Shown in pieces: positions 1 to 10,489 of a stretch of DNA of 64,000 bases (position 1 is the first letter of the stretch; each line of letters starts with the position of its first letter). A program made the translations under genes and the position numbers. The notes beneath the pieces are model-generated. The model did no database searches. It was not told the origin of the DNA and saw only the letters and a list, made by a program, of their open reading frames with translations. The stretch is taken from assembly GCA_037447655.1 (NCBI GenBank), contig JBBHKE010003464.1, positions 157,431-221,430 of the forward strand, in the 5' to 3' direction. This DNA comes from Zygnema cylindricum (lineage: Eukaryota > Streptophyta > Zygnematophyceae > Zygnematales > Zygnemataceae).

Positions 1-2
1 TC

Positions 3-155
3 AGCTTTGTTAGAGAGAAAGTAGAAAACAAAATAATCAGTTTAGAGTACAGACCAGATAGTGAAATGGTAGCAGATATGATGACCAAACCTGTGCCTTC
101 CCCTAAGCTAATTTTTTGCAGGGAGAAGTGTGGTCTGAAATTAAAGATTGACTAG
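3..155 (+). CDS. Copia pol, C-terminal end of RNase H (partial)
   Basis: This is the last 50 codons of a Copia polyprotein, entering in frame at base 3 and ending at TAG 153-155. It reads SFVREKVENKIISLEYRPDS and then VADMMTKPVP. That is the conserved tail after the last RNase H motif, where many plant Copia elements carry a D(M/I)xTKPL-type motif. RNase H removes the RNA template during reverse transcription. The amino-acid sequence matches the corresponding tail of A1 and A2 throughout the part visible. The stop is followed at once by the polypurine tract and LTR, the normal layout. Confidence 0.9.
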   Translation, partial: SFVREKVENKIISLEYRPDSEMVADMMTKPVPSPKLIFCREKCGLKLKID

Positions 156-168
156 AAAATAAGGGGAG

Positions 169-1217
169 TGTAGAAACTAATGTTTTTATTAGTATTTTCT
201 AGGTCTGAGAAGAAATATAGAAGTCGAGGCAGTCTATCTCTAACTTCTCTCTCCAACTCTCAAACTTGTCGCAGTCACTGAGAAATAGGAGAGGAAGCTA
301 GAGCCATGGCTACCTTGGCTATCCTGAGGTTTACGGGAATTTTATATTAGGGTTTATTTATTTATTTAAAAGGTATGTGCCGGCGGCAGGATTTGATCCA
401 TGTACCTACCGGCCGGCACATAGGAAATAGCCGGTAGCCTTAGCCGTTAAGTCTAGCGGTAGTGTTACGTACTATATAGTTTGATATTTATTTAAAAATG
501 TATACGTGCGATAAACCATTTAACTGAAATGAATTACGGGATACATAGATCCAGTAATATATAATGTACGACTTACGGTACGGACATAAATCAGTACCGC
601 GCATTTGTTTCGTAAATGAAACAAATACCGCGCATGTATTTATTACGGCTACGATTAAATCCGAATTTGATCAGACGGCCGGGATTAGCGCCGAGATCGC
701 GGAGGAAGATTTCGGCGGTTTGTGGCCATCGCCACATCGGATGACGCGTGGCGAAATTCCGTTGGATTGTGGAATCTCCGGAGATTATGGCACCGAATCC
801 GGATTTGACATGTGTCGACATTTTGGCCATGTCGTACAATGTCCGTACATAAAGTACACCGGCAGCTGTACTTTTGCGTACGGAACTCAATTCTGATTGG
901 TTCCGTACATCAGTAGATAGAGTCTGTGAGAGAGATAGGACTTAGAAAAATTAGGAGATAGGACCCTCTCTCCCAGAGAGCCTCTGTACAAAAGGTCAAC
1001 TTTGACCCTCCATAACTTACTACTCAGGGGAGCAAATTCAGAGATTCTTTTTGCTACCGACTCAGGGGAGTCTTGCCTTCACAGGGGTGCAGGTGGTCAG
1101 GGTTTTTGTTTGCCAGGGTGGCAGTTACTTTTTCTGGAACACAAAGGCGTCAGGATTATCCTAGAGGCTTCTTGGAAGCTGTCTACTCTGAGGACTTATG
1201 GAGGTCTCAGAGTTTCA
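169..1217 (+). repeat. 3' LTR of A4 (1049 bp)
   Basis: It starts with TGTAGAAAC right after the polypurine tract and ends with AGTTTCA. Within it are the AGCCATGGCT palindrome near 303, an antisense tRNA-like module (about 379-461), a cluster of six GTAC motifs with a reverse CCAAT box (834-908), a GACTC-AGGG-GAGTC hairpin near 1059, and an ATG at 1199 that would open gag if this were a 5' LTR. Confidence 0.95.
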
Positions 1218-1340
1218 TCCGGCACTTCATGCCATATGCCCTCACACACGTGAAGACTCTAGCACCCTCCCACAACCTACCCGAAAAAATCCTCATCTAG
1301 GCATTGGGAGAAGAAATCCACTTAGGAATGAAAGGGTCGA

Positions 1341-1905
1341 TAGGGCCACCTCTCGAACCGCAGTCTTTTTGTCCACAGATCCAAAAACACCTATAGTGGA
1401 TAGGGACTACAAAGCCTTATCAGTGGCTCTTATATTGAACCAAACGAGAAACTTCAAGCTCAACGGGTATGGGGGATACCAGGACGTTGTGGTCGACACT
1501 AAAGCTCTCCCCAACCTCATTACCACCTCCGCTTTGCAGAAAATGCCGTAAGAACTCCAGCTCGAAATATGCTCAAGCAATATCCGCTTAAGAACAGTAA
1601 TTAGCGGTAGTCAACGAGTCCTTGGAACAATCAAGGCCATGGAAATCGAGTTTGTTGATGACGGAGGCTAACGGGTGAAAAATGAGCTTCCCTTCTTGGT
1701 GATGGAAGGGACTCAATTCGAAATTTTGTTGGGAATGGCCACTTCGACCCGACTCAATATGAGTTTGAGATTGTGGAAAGAACAATGTACCGTCCAAGAC
1801 CCCAAAAATCCGGAAGGAACCAAAGTGGTGGTTCCTTTGGATTTATGGAATCGAGGGAAGACAAATGTCCCAGTGTCGGGTTGCTACCCGGTGTACACTA
1901 CCTGA
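1341..1905 (+). pseudogene. Gypsy aspartic-protease region, broken
   Basis: Two frames carry a retropepsin-like region. The first (to 1551) reads GYGGYQDVVVDTKALPNLIT, where a D-T/S-G-A active site would be expected: the catalytic Asp is present but the next residues read DTKA instead of DTGA. After a stop near 1549 the second part (about 1675-1905) reads FLVMEGTQFEILLGMATSTR, resembling the ILLG segment near the end of retropepsins. The altered active site and the stops mean it is not functional. Assignment to protease is an inference from the motif and from its place before RT. Confidence 0.6.
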
Positions 1906-2031
1906 TCTCCGATGGAACTGTTTGGCAGTTCTACCGATATCGCCAGAGAAATTTAGTAATTCCCAATTTCCAAGAGGTGGGAAAAAGAATATAAAAATAG
2001 AGTATTGCAGGTTGCCAAACTCTAGCGGGGA

Positions 2032-2965
2032 GTGGATAAGGCATTTTCAGCCTTATCATTAAAGGAAGGTGTTTATGCGCGAATGTCTAATGCTTCCAAA
2101 CCTAAGTCTGGGAACGAGGAGTTCAATCGACAAGTAGTGCAATTGGCAGTCCTCGATTCCAAACTGCGCATTTTATCACTATTTTTAGGAATTAGTTCCT
2201 ATTTGGAAGCGGTTTTGAAAACAAGATACTTGGTGGAGTCATACGCAGCCGTGGAAATATCACCCGAGGCGTGAGCTGTCAGTAAACACCTCCTCCATCA
2301 ACTTCATCACCAATATCTTCAACAGCTTCCGGTGACCGCCTTTTCCAAAGCTCACCTGAGCTTTCCCCAAAATGTAGAAAACAACATGGTGACCCATCTA
2401 TCCAGTTTGAGAAGAGTGGTTTTGGTGTTGGCACGCTTGCCTTGTCAAGGATACTCCTTAGCAAGACAAGGAAAAGGGCATCAAGACTGCAGAAGTGGAA
2501 CATTATACTGGATGATCGAATTACTCACGTGGCTTCAACAGCTCCATGACACACCGGTGGTACGTTATGGGAAATGTCCACCCACGAGATGATAAAAGGA
2601 AACACGTTGCAGATAGCTGGAATCACATAACCCGGATTTTAGGAGCTCCCTTGGTTTTCGACGCCGCACAGATGAAATCCCGTGCACACATAATAAGGGC
2701 ATATTTCACCAATATGATCGCGCTACTAGTACTCCGACGATTATTAGACACACAAATTCCCGACTCGCAGAATTTGGTGCAGAACATACTTAGGGAAGGC
2801 ATAATAGCCACCCCTATGACGCGACAAGAACGCTCACCTTTCTTTCGGTGCAACAAACCGGGATTACCACGACGAGCACTCCCGACTTTGTTTTCTTTCC
2901 CTAACAGTCACGCTTATCAAAAAAGTGCAGCGGGAATGATTTTTGACATTATGGCGGGGATCTAA
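2032..2965 (+). other. Unidentified segment between Gypsy protease and RT
   Basis: Short open stretches occur here (2032-2274, 80 codons; 2546-2965, 139 codons), but I recognise no domain. The first begins MDKAFSALSLKEGVYARM and the second MTHRWYVMGNVHPRDDKR. Their position inside the Gypsy element suggests a pol linker, an extra ORF, or older inserted DNA. No LTR ends or target duplications were found around them. Confidence 0.4.
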
Positions 2966-3419
2966 ACAGCATAAACGATTGCTGAAGAAGAAGCAATGGG
3001 ATTTTATAAAGGCACCATGTCAGCACCAAATATTTCAGACCTTCAAGGGTGCAGCCTATTTGGGCAGAGTATAGATCTGAATTCGATAACATGGGTGCTC
3101 AAGCATGCACTCCCCTTTTTTTGTCTCAAATCCTTGGAATCGAGGGTTTTTTACCTTCAAGCGCCTTAGTTGTTAGCAAAGCAGGCAACTTTGCAGCTTG
3201 ATGGGGGGAGAGAAAGGAGAAGAAAATTTCACATTTCACCACTGCAAGTTTTCCCACTGGGTGGGGGGCGGCGGCTCAGATGGAGATAGCTTAGAGGAAG
3301 TTGTCAGCAATTGAGTCCTAGCCAAAGGAGTAGAGGCAGATCCATAGGTAGGATTGGAATTTGACATTAACCTCTAGTGTAGATCGCCGGAGGCTTGGGT
3401 TGTTGTAGAGCCTGGGAAA

Positions 3420-3689
3420 ATGGATTGGACACTAGGAGAGCAGTTGGATCCTCAGCAGAAGAAGCAGTTCTCCGAGCTATTAGCCGAAAACAAACAGGTG
3501 TTCTCATGGTCAGAAAAAAATGTCGGTATTTACCAACGAACACCTTTCCGAATCGATTTGATCGACGAGATGGCTACTCTTTGGCAGAAGGAGTATCCTC
3601 TCAGTTTCAACGAAAAGAAATTCATCACGGCTAAAGTCTAATCTTTTTTGGAAGCCTGATTGGTTCAGGAAAGTACAAGACTTCATGGG
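3420..3689 (+). pseudogene. Gypsy RT, N-terminal part
   Basis: The frame reads KKQFSELLAENKQVFSWSEK, then GIYQRTPFRIDLIDE. This matches the stretch before the Gypsy RT fingers (a pattern like FxDVFAW...GI....HxIxL). It continues toward the 'E..FI..KV' segment, hits a stop near 3640, and is cut at 3689 by insertion of Copia element E. The Gypsy sequence resumes at 6234, one 5-bp target duplication (atggg) later. Confidence 0.8.
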
Positions 3690-3921
3690 TGCAATTCTGT
3701 GACCTCCATTGGATCACAAAATTTAAGAAGCCTCTAGATAGTTGTTAACTAACCCACTTTCAATAACAACCAATGTTGCCCAAGCAAACAAGTTGACAAT
3801 CTAAATGCATCCTTTTGAAGCCTAGACTCTTTTGAGTCTATAGGAAAAAGAATCTCTGAAAACGCCCAACTAGACGATAAGATATGAGGCAATAAAAATA
3901 AAAATTTGTACAAAACTTACA
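3690..3921 (-). repeat. Truncated 3' LTR of element E
   Basis: The 232 bp match the gag-proximal end of E's 5' LTR (5237-5470) and are fused directly to protease-coding sequence. Most of U3 and the entire 3' half of pol have been lost in one deletion. It contains the shared leader hairpin as GACTC-TTTT-GAGTC (3826-3839). Confidence 0.9.
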
Positions 3922-4305
3922 AAGCACATCTAAGAAAGTGAGAATAGACGTCTTACCCTCCACTAAAACTATCACGTCTACTGATCCCACTTGATCTGTA
4001 GTAACAACTCTCCCATCCCCATACTTTATTTCTACAGTAGGGATTTTCCTTAGCTTAGTGAAGAGGTCCTTGTCACGACACATATGCATGGATGCACCTG
4101 AGTCGATGATCCATCCTTCCTGTGGAGCTTCCCGAATTGCTCCAAGGGCACACTTTTGTCTCCGAGGGATCTCCTTCTCCTCTAGACTCTTGTCTAGAAC
4201 AAGCTCCCCATCCTCCTCAGAGGACTCGTCCTCGATGTCTCATGTCACTTTTGTGACCAAAAGTGCCTTTTTCTTCCCTCCGGAAGAACCCCCTCCCTGG
4301 TTCTC
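3922..4305 (-). pseudogene. Copia protease fragment of element E
   Basis: Read on the minus strand, this is the gag-to-protease junction. An acidic spacer leads to EIPRRQKCA and then the retropepsin active site in IDSGASMHMC, followed by a truncated protease core that ends at VLVEGKTSILTF before the deletion. The DSG catalytic triad is intact. It lies in the gag-pol frame but behind a stop codon at the end of the gag ORF, and the protein is cut short by fusion to LTR sequence. Confidence 0.85.
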
Positions 4306-5256
4306 TTAGAGCCTCAGCTTCGACAGCTTGACACAGTCTGTAATGAAGTGCCCCGGCTTTTTGCAAAAATGACATAGGCCGTTTGGGGGCCTCGGTCTTC
4401 CACGTTGAACTCTTTCTCCTTTGTTTGGCTTTTTCGGGTCTAGTCTCCACTTGTCTCCTCCGGCGGCTAGAGCTTGAACTCTCTTTCCGCCTCTCCTGAT
4501 CTCAATCGTGTTATCTTGTACAAGAATCATGCGTACCAGTGTATTCCACTTCCATGAACTATAAGTCATTTCTTGTACACGGTACACTATATTCTCATAT
4601 TCGTCGGGTAACTTCATGATTAGAGTGTTAACTTTCATCTTCATTGTACCTGTCCATCCGATACTTTCCATCTTTATATACAAACAAGAAAGATCATTAC
4701 AATAGTCTAACATCTTTCCCCTTTTGTAAGTATAATTTCCCAACTTTTGCTCTGCCAACTGGAACTCCTGAATTGTAGCAGCTCTATAGATCTTTATCAA
4801 ACTCACCCACAACTCCTCGGCCTTGTAAACGTGAAAATGAGGATTTGCCAAAGCTTGTGTGAGGTGTCTCAGAATGAAGTTCTTCGCAGCCATGTTGACG
4901 TCTTCCCACATATGAGTGTCGGTTTCCACGGTCTTCACGATCGCCGCTCTTGGTGTGGTGGGAATAGGAGCAATAGGAGTACGAGGTATCTCCTTTTCTT
5001 TCCCCTTTTTGGACACACTACTGTCCCTATCATTTGCCTCCTCTGCTACAGCAGATGTTGCTCCAAAAAACCTTATTCCACCAAATCCAGGTGGTGTTCC
5101 CTGAGGTGGACGTTTCACCTGTCCACTAACAATACCCGAGTATCGTTTTTCACACAAAGCTCCTGTCATCTTGACTTCCCAATAGATAAACCCTGATCCA
5201 TTGAAGATGGGCACCCTAGAGGGTGGGCCCATAACTTGCAATTTTGTGTCCTCCAT
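4306..5256 (-). CDS. Copia Gag of element E (316 aa)
   Basis: Gag builds the virus-like particle and binds the element RNA. The ORF opens with MEDTKLQVMGPPSRVPIFNG. Its first ATG lies inside the 5' LTR and its second (VMGPP) inside the primer-binding site. A helical capsid-like region follows, including NMAAKNFILRHLTQAL near residue 125. A CCHC zinc knuckle, CHFCKKPGHFITDC, sits about 20 residues from the end. It ends at a stop where relatives continue into pol, so the original polyprotein has been truncated. The frame is otherwise open, making this the best-preserved part of E. Confidence 0.9.
   Translation of the reverse strand: MEDTKLQVMGPPSRVPIFNGSGFIYWEVKMTGALCEKRYSGIVSGQVKRPPQGTPPGFGGIRFFGATSAVAEEANDRDSSVSKKGKEKEIPRTPIAPIPTTPRAAIVKTVETDTHMWEDVNMAAKNFILRHLTQALANPHFHVYKAEELWVSLIKIYRAATIQEFQLAEQKLGNYTYKRGKMLDYCNDLSCLYIKMESIGWTGTMKMKVNTLIMKLPDEYENIVYRVQEMTYSSWKWNTLVRMILVQDNTIEIRRGGKRVQALAAGGDKWRLDPKKPNKGERVQRGRPRPPNGLCHFCKKPGHFITDCVKLSKLRL
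5222..5236 (-). other. Primer-binding site of element E (tRNA-iMet anticodon arm type)
   Basis: The minus strand reads AGTTATGGGCCCACC immediately after the LTR end. This is 14 of 15 identical to GGTTATGGGCCCACC, the complement of the plant initiator tRNA-Met anticodon arm as I recall it. Confidence 0.75.
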
Positions 5257-6228
5257 TGGATCACAGAATTCAGGAAGCCTCTAGATAGTTGTTAACTAAC
5301 CCACTTTCAATGACAACCAATGATGCCTAAGCAAACAAGCTGACAATGTGAGTTCACTCTTGTGCAGCCTAGACTCCCTTGAGTCCGTATGAAAAAGAAT
5401 CGCTGAAAACGCCCAACCAGGAGATAAGTTATGAGGCAATAAAAATGCCAATTTGTACAAAACTCTCAAAGAGAGAGGTGACTGCCTACCAAAATATTCT
5501 AAGTCCTGATTCCCTCTAATAACTTCTATCTACTGAAGTACGAACCAATCAGATTACTGTACCGTACCCAAAAGTACTACTGCCGGTGTACCTTTTGTAC
5601 GGCCTATGTACGACAAGGCTTTTAAACGGACGCGTGTCCACTTCTTACACGTCCGTACGTTCCGCGAAATTCCCGCGACCGATTGTCATCTTTCCACATG
5701 GCTCCAGGTCATGCCACGTCACAAAACGCCAAAGTGACCTTTTCGGAATCTCGGCAAAGACGTATGCCGTTGGATACAAACCGACATTAAATATCATCCG
5801 TCGAAACAAATGTCATATATTTTTGTTTCGTGCGGGATCCAGTCCGCACTAAATTTAACATGTTCTATGATGTAACATTTTACATTTTCGTTAATCGAAT
5901 TATAGGACTTAACTTTATTTAAATATGAATCATACCCTATATACTTTAACGAACTTCTACGACAGACTGGAAAGAGCGAACGGCTACGCCACGCTCTACC
6001 TGTCGGGGGTTCGAGTCTTACTAGACTCAACCTTTTGGTAGAGAGTGACTTAAGGTCACTCTCTAACCCCGTATATAGAGTTGTGGCAACCATGGCTCCA
6101 TAACTCTCTCTCTCCTTCAGTGACTACAACAAGTATCGGGGTGAGAGAGAAGAGATGAAGGCAAGTTGCTTGCTGTTTCCGCTAATTTATTAAGACCAAG
6201 AAAATACCCAAAACTATTTATTTCAACA
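5237..6228 (-). repeat. 5' LTR of element E (992 bp)
   Basis: In its own orientation it begins TGTTGAAATA at 6228 and ends TTGCA at 5237. It carries the CCATGG palindrome core (near 6090), an antisense tRNA-like module with a near-canonical B box GGTTCGAGTCT (about 5950-6027), GTAC motifs near 5580-5610, and the GACTC/GAGTC leader hairpin near 5381-5394. Confidence 0.92.
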
Positions 6229-6233
6229 ATGGG

Positions 6234-6800
6234 TTCGATTCCCCAACAGTTCTCCCCCCCAAGAATGATTCTTCTAGGAAGACTCTAGATTTTGGGATGT
6301 GTGGAGATTATCGCATGCTAAACACAGCCACCATCTATAATCGATATCTGATGCCGAACCCGGAAGAGATATTTGACTCCCTTGTTGGCGCCACTAACTA
6401 TTCCACCCTAGACATGAAGAATGGTTTTCACCAGATTGCCATGGAACCGAAACACAAGGAGAGAACTGCATTTTGGGCTGGTTCCATACTTTATGAATGG
6501 ATTTACATGCCCTTCAGGCTTAAAATGCACCGGCCAAATTCCAACGGGCATTAGACGAAGCGCTACGAGGAATCGATTGTGCCAGATGTTATATTGATGA
6601 TGTTATCATCTTCTCAAAGACTTTTGAGGAACACCTGGAGCATGTCCAGATCGTTCTCCGGGCACTCCAAGCAGCGGGCTTGAAATGTCACCCGGGCAAA
6701 GGTATTTTTTGGGTATAGAAAATCATTTACCTCCGACATGAGGTGACCTCCGGGATTTTGGGTCCCCACATGGTTAAGGTGGCAGCCCTCGACGCTCTTC
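6234..6800 (+). pseudogene. Gypsy RT core, broken
   Basis: The Gypsy RT resumes after element E. The frame reads MCGDYRMLNTATIYNRYLMP, then STLDMKNGFHQIAM (RT motif A region), then a shift. In another frame near 6590-6620 the bases encode a remnant of the CYIDDVIIFSKT box, the YxDD catalytic site of Gypsy RT. Stops and frameshifts follow every 100-300 bases. RT would copy the element RNA to DNA; this copy cannot. Confidence 0.85.
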
Positions 6801-7019
6801 CCCCACCATAGGACAACTCGACCCTTTGCATTTTTTTGTGCCTAGCCAATTACTATCGACAGTTTATCCCCGAGTTCACTAGTCACGCCCAACCCCTTAA
6901 CCACCTATAGCAAAAGGACCAACAGTGGCAGTGGGCCGAAAAAAAACAGATCTCTTTCCAGTTCTTGAAGGTTGCTCTGAAGCAGCACCCCTTGCTGCGG
7001 ATGCCTGATCACCAAAGAC

Positions 7020-7420
7020 TTTTCCTCCTTTATACTGATTAGAGCAAGTTTGGATTGGGAGCTGTTTTGGCTCAAGTCGATGATGCCAGAGCTGAATATG
7101 TGGTGGCCTACGCTAACCAGAGCAACAACAGAGCAGAGGGGAATTATAGCAATTACCACGGAGAGTTACTCGCTGCATTTTGGGCCATCCAGCATTTCCG
7201 GCCTTATTTGTACAAAGTCCATTTCACCTTGATTACGGATCACCAACCCTTGAAATGGATCATGGAAAATAGTAATTAAACCGGCAAACTCTCCAGATGG
7301 GTTCTTCTCCAGCATGAATATGATTTCGACATTGTTCATATGGCAGGGGAAATCCATGGGAATGCTGACAAACTTAGCGGTAATCCTAATCCCTCCACCA
7401 CGAATTCTACCGAGGCTCGG
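7020..7420 (+). pseudogene. Gypsy RNase H region, broken
   Basis: The frame at 7055-7279 reads AVLAQVDDARAEYVVAYANQ followed by a stretch ending NYHGELLAAFWAIQHFRPYL and FTLITDHQPLKWIM. These are typical Gypsy RNase H motifs: an acidic E in the E-L-A-A-F-W-A segment and TDH...LKW. A stop at 7277 cuts it before the downstream HMAGEIHGNADKLS segment, which is visible in the next frame. The H-x-G-x-x-N-x-A-D motif marks the end of the domain. Confidence 0.85.
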
Positions 7421-7639
7421 CATGATGAGGACCCTGCAATCAGTCTGGGAATCATTCGAGCATCCTCCGCTTTCATCTGGCTTCCCCAATCTGGGAGGAA
7501 ACTATCAACCTTCTCGGCCGACGTGGAGGGGCAAGCGCCCATAGAGGCCGGATCGAAGGACATCTAGAACGACCCCGATGCTCTCCAATCTATCCAGAAG
7601 GGGTCACCCTTTCCTCACTTGACTGAAATTCAGTTATCC

Positions 7640-8845
7640 TAAGTACAGACCCGGATGGCTGCGTATGATTGGGACCGAGGCGTTCTCCTCCGGAAATAGT
7701 CAGACGGTACTGGGAAAGTAGTTCCTCCCCCCTCTAACCGATAAACTCTAATTTACAATCTCTATCAGCAATACGGACACTTCGGGCAAAAGCGGACTAC
7801 TTCCCTTTCTTATAGGTGGCATGGGTTGCGGACCCAAGTCAACCGAATTGTGCAGACTTGTCAAGTTTAGGCAGCTTTTGACAAAAAGGGTGGGACTGAA
7901 CTTCATTCACTTCCTATCCGGAGGATGTTTTATCGGTGGTCGTTGGATCTTTTGGGACCTCTTCCGACCAGCAAGCGTGGGAACGGCTTTGTACTGGTCA
8001 TGATAAAACATTTTTCCAAGTGGATCGAGTTGGTGGTTCTGCCTCGAAAGGAGTCCAAGGCAATTGCAAATGCCTTTTTGTAGAGGGTTTTAGCCCATTT
8101 CGAGCGCCTGCCGAAGTTCTAACCAACCAAGGCTCCGAATTCACCGGAGAATTTTCCAACCTCTTCGAAAAATGCTTGGTTGACCATCGGTTCACCAACC
8201 GTGACCACTGTCAAGCCGATGGTTTGGCCGAAAGGTGCGTATAGACAATGAAGCGGTCACTACGAAAATATGCAGTTGAAAAAGATTTAGGGAGTGGGAC
8301 AGAAAAGTGCCTTGGATTGCTATGGGTTATAGGTTTAACATGTAGGCTTCTCTCCATTCCTATAGCCCTTATTTCATTCTATTTGGATGGCATCCCATCT
8401 TTCTCGGGGCTGCATCGGCCCAAGCGGTGGTCCTCGCGGAGATGGATGACAAGGGGACAATCGAAAAACTAATCGCCAACAGCGCCAAGATATTTCACCG
8501 AGAGATGCCTCTCGCCATGGGTAATTTACAGGCGGCTCAACACCGAGATCAGTTTTTGTATTCTCAACGTTGGAGAATGAATTATGTGCCCGGCAGTGAC
8601 GATTTATGTCGGGGGACTTTGTATATCGCATGCAATAGAAGAAGGACATGCTAGATATTTCTGCTGGGAGAGTAATTTTGAAATTGGTTGAAGTTTCCAA
8701 CAAAGGGGTTTTTAAATTGGAGGGAAAGTACGGTCGACCAATTAAAGAAAATCATATCAATGTGCCCCCCTGCCATCTTAGGGGATTGGAAGACGAACCC
8801 ACTTTCCACTTAACTTACTTTGCCGATCCTCCTTTCGTTCATTAG
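7640..8845 (+). pseudogene. Gypsy integrase, broken
   Basis: An HHCC-like zinc region is suggested near 7760-7870 (QYGHFGQKRT and VNRIVQTCQV). The catalytic core follows near 7920-8240, with the WSLDLLGPLP segment (first Asp), the KHFSKWIEL segment and a degenerate NQGSEFTGEF segment (usually N/D-x-G-x-x-F-T/I-S). The C-terminal domain (8648-8845) reads ILKLVEVSNKGVFKL and HINVPPCHLR, resembling the GPY/F module. Frames change several times and stops are frequent. Position after RNase H confirms the Gypsy order. Confidence 0.8.
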
Positions 8846-9033
8846 CTTGCAATCAGTCCTCCTAGCTGCACGACATATTAGTTTGCAATCACTGAGAACA
8901 GTTTTGGCATTTAGCCTGTCTCCCCTCCTGTTGAGAGCCACACCCTTTACCCTCCAACACCTGGTTCTGTGAGAACTGCGAATGGAGAGGGTAATAGTTT
9001 TTATATCTTGGTCACGGTGACTAGGAGGGGGGG

Positions 9034-9315
9034 AAATTGGGATATCAGCCCGATTACCGCGACCCAAATCCTTTTCCCCGGCCAAGGGAAGGAAAAGAAG
9101 GGGGAGGGGATAACTTTCGCCTTCCCCCTTTCGCTCATCCCTATTCCTTGTCCCATCATCTCTCCTATTTGACAGGCATATCTATGGGAGTGATGTGGGC
9201 AGCGGTGGGCATGATCCTCCTTTTGGGAAGCATTTGCATTCGTGGTTTATTTGTAGGACTCCAATGCCGACGACTCTGGGCTGTGGGCCCTTCCCTCACG
9301 TTAATCAGGCACGCT
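9034..9315 (+). repeat. Direct repeat, copy 1
   Basis: It begins AAATTGGGATATCAGCCCG and ends AATCAGGCACGCT. A second copy lies at 10490-10972 in the same orientation, at roughly 90 percent identity by eye. Copy 1 lacks the roughly 218-bp segment found inside copy 2. Confidence 0.85.
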
Positions 9316-10489
9316 CGACAACTGTCAAGCTCATGTGCTCTAAAGGCACACCTTTAAATCACCAAGGATTTCCGAGACCTTTTCCACCTATACGGTCATC
9401 ACTATGCGGAGGAAGGAGTGCACCCAACTAGACCAAATTATTGGATTTTCCCAACTCAGCGGAACGCATTTTGTTTCGCGCCTAACGGAGGCCGAACGAC
9501 CAAGTTATACCGTCTCAAAGATTACCATCCAGTTACATGGAACCATTTGCCACCAGGCCCCGTGGGGGGTACATTGTGGATTGCCACGTAACTTTCTGGA
9601 TTTTTATATAAATTAGGCTGGTAGCCATCAATATGAATTTAGTTCAGCCTCAGCTGACTTTTTGTCCATTAATTACGTTAGGTCAAAGTCTGGCAAGTTA
9701 GTGTCCCTTTCAAGACTTTGTCTTGTAATAATGGACCAAATAATTACTTCCAACCGCGGATCTAGCCGCAGTCCGGAGCAGAACTTTTTGACCTGAGTGT
9801 AGTACGGATTATTTTGTCTTGTGTCAGTTCAATTACACTTTTTTGCTACTCATTGGTTAATAGCGTAGCTTTGACTTTTGGACTTGCAATTTGACAAACT
9901 TTGATGTATAAGGCGTTTGGGGTCGAAGGAAACAGGTTGCTTTCTCTCCTGTGAAAACTCTCAAAAATTCCCACAAACCTTCTTTTAGAGAATCTTTGTT
10001 TTGTTTAACTCGATTGCCATCTTGGTTTTGGATCTGCCTTTTTTAGGAATCACAGTCCGGGTGGGTTGTTGGCATTATCTGTTTTTTTGGTGATTTTTGG
10101 ACTTTTTGCTGTTTGAAACCGAGAAGAGTTAGCCGGTTCCGAGGTGCAGACACTGGAGGTTGAAGGAGCACCGTACCTATTTACGATACTATCGGGAGAA
10201 GGATCCCCTTTCTCTCGTTGTCATTGTTTAATGATGGGGTAGGTTAAGCTTGCTTTGCTATATTTCACATTCTCTTTCTTTTATTCTCTCTTCTGGTACA
10301 AGGTGATACTGTTAAATCTGGAAAGCCAATCCTATTTCCTATGTATTTTTACGTGGTAGTGCATTTATGTCTTCATCTGGAGTTCTCTTTGCTTTGGAGT
10401 GATCCTCCCTAAGTAAACTGAAACCCTTTTGATCAAGACAGTGGGTTTTGAGGGAACAAGTACGATCGACATCTCTAGAGGAAGAACAG

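Larger units (their letters stand above)
1..1217 (+). mobile_element. A4: 3' end of a family-A Copia retrotransposon
   Basis: The window opens inside the last part of a Copia pol. It continues through the stop codon, a polypurine tract (156-168, AAAATAAGGGGAG) and a complete 3' LTR. The rest lies upstream of the window, so neither the 5' LTR nor a target-site duplication can be checked. The pol tail and LTR closely match elements A1, A2 and A3 further on. The LTR has the same 1049-bp length as the 3' LTR of A2. Confidence 0.95.
3690..6228 (-). mobile_element. E: internally deleted Copia element inside Gypsy RT
   Basis: A complete insertion bounded by a perfect 5-bp target duplication, atggg at 3685-3689 and 6229-6233. 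In its own (minus) orientation it has a 5' LTR (6228-5237), a primer-binding site, gag, the start of protease, and then a direct jump into the 3' LTR. All of integrase, RT and RNase H and most of the 3' LTR are gone. It therefore cannot move on its own. Confidence 0.95.
1218..8845 (+). mobile_element. Decayed Ty3/Gypsy element (pol remnants)
   Basis: Protein fragments in many frames occur in Gypsy order: protease-like (1341-1905), RT start (3420-3689), RT core (6234-6800), RNase H (7020-7420), then integrase with its C-terminal domain (7640-8845). Integrase after RNase H is the Ty3/Gypsy arrangement and the reverse of Copia. Every domain has stops and frameshifts, so this is old. Copia element E (3690-6228) interrupts it. 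The 5' end abuts the A4 LTR, so gag and the 5' LTR are missing or out of view, and no LTR pair could be delimited. Confidence 0.85.

Noticed and set aside
564-896. ORF of 110 codons, and its counterpart at 47827-48159, as a gene
   Set aside because: Both lie in LTR U3/promoter sequence. The open frame recurs only because the LTRs are copies, and no domain is recognisable.
1198-1216. GGTCTCAGAGT at LTR ends as a classic tRNA-iMet 3'-end primer-binding site (TGGTATCAGAGC)
   Set aside because: It matches only about 9 of 12 bases and lies inside the LTR, being present in 3' LTRs just before the target duplication. A primer site must lie outside the LTR.
4747-5196. Plus-strand ORF of 149 codons
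   Set aside because: It is antisense to the well-supported Gag of element E and has no recognisable domain.
9037-9357. ORF of 106 codons with a hydrophobic stretch as a host membrane protein
   Set aside because: It lies in low-complexity, duplicated sequence after the Gypsy element. The frame is broken in the second copy of the repeat.
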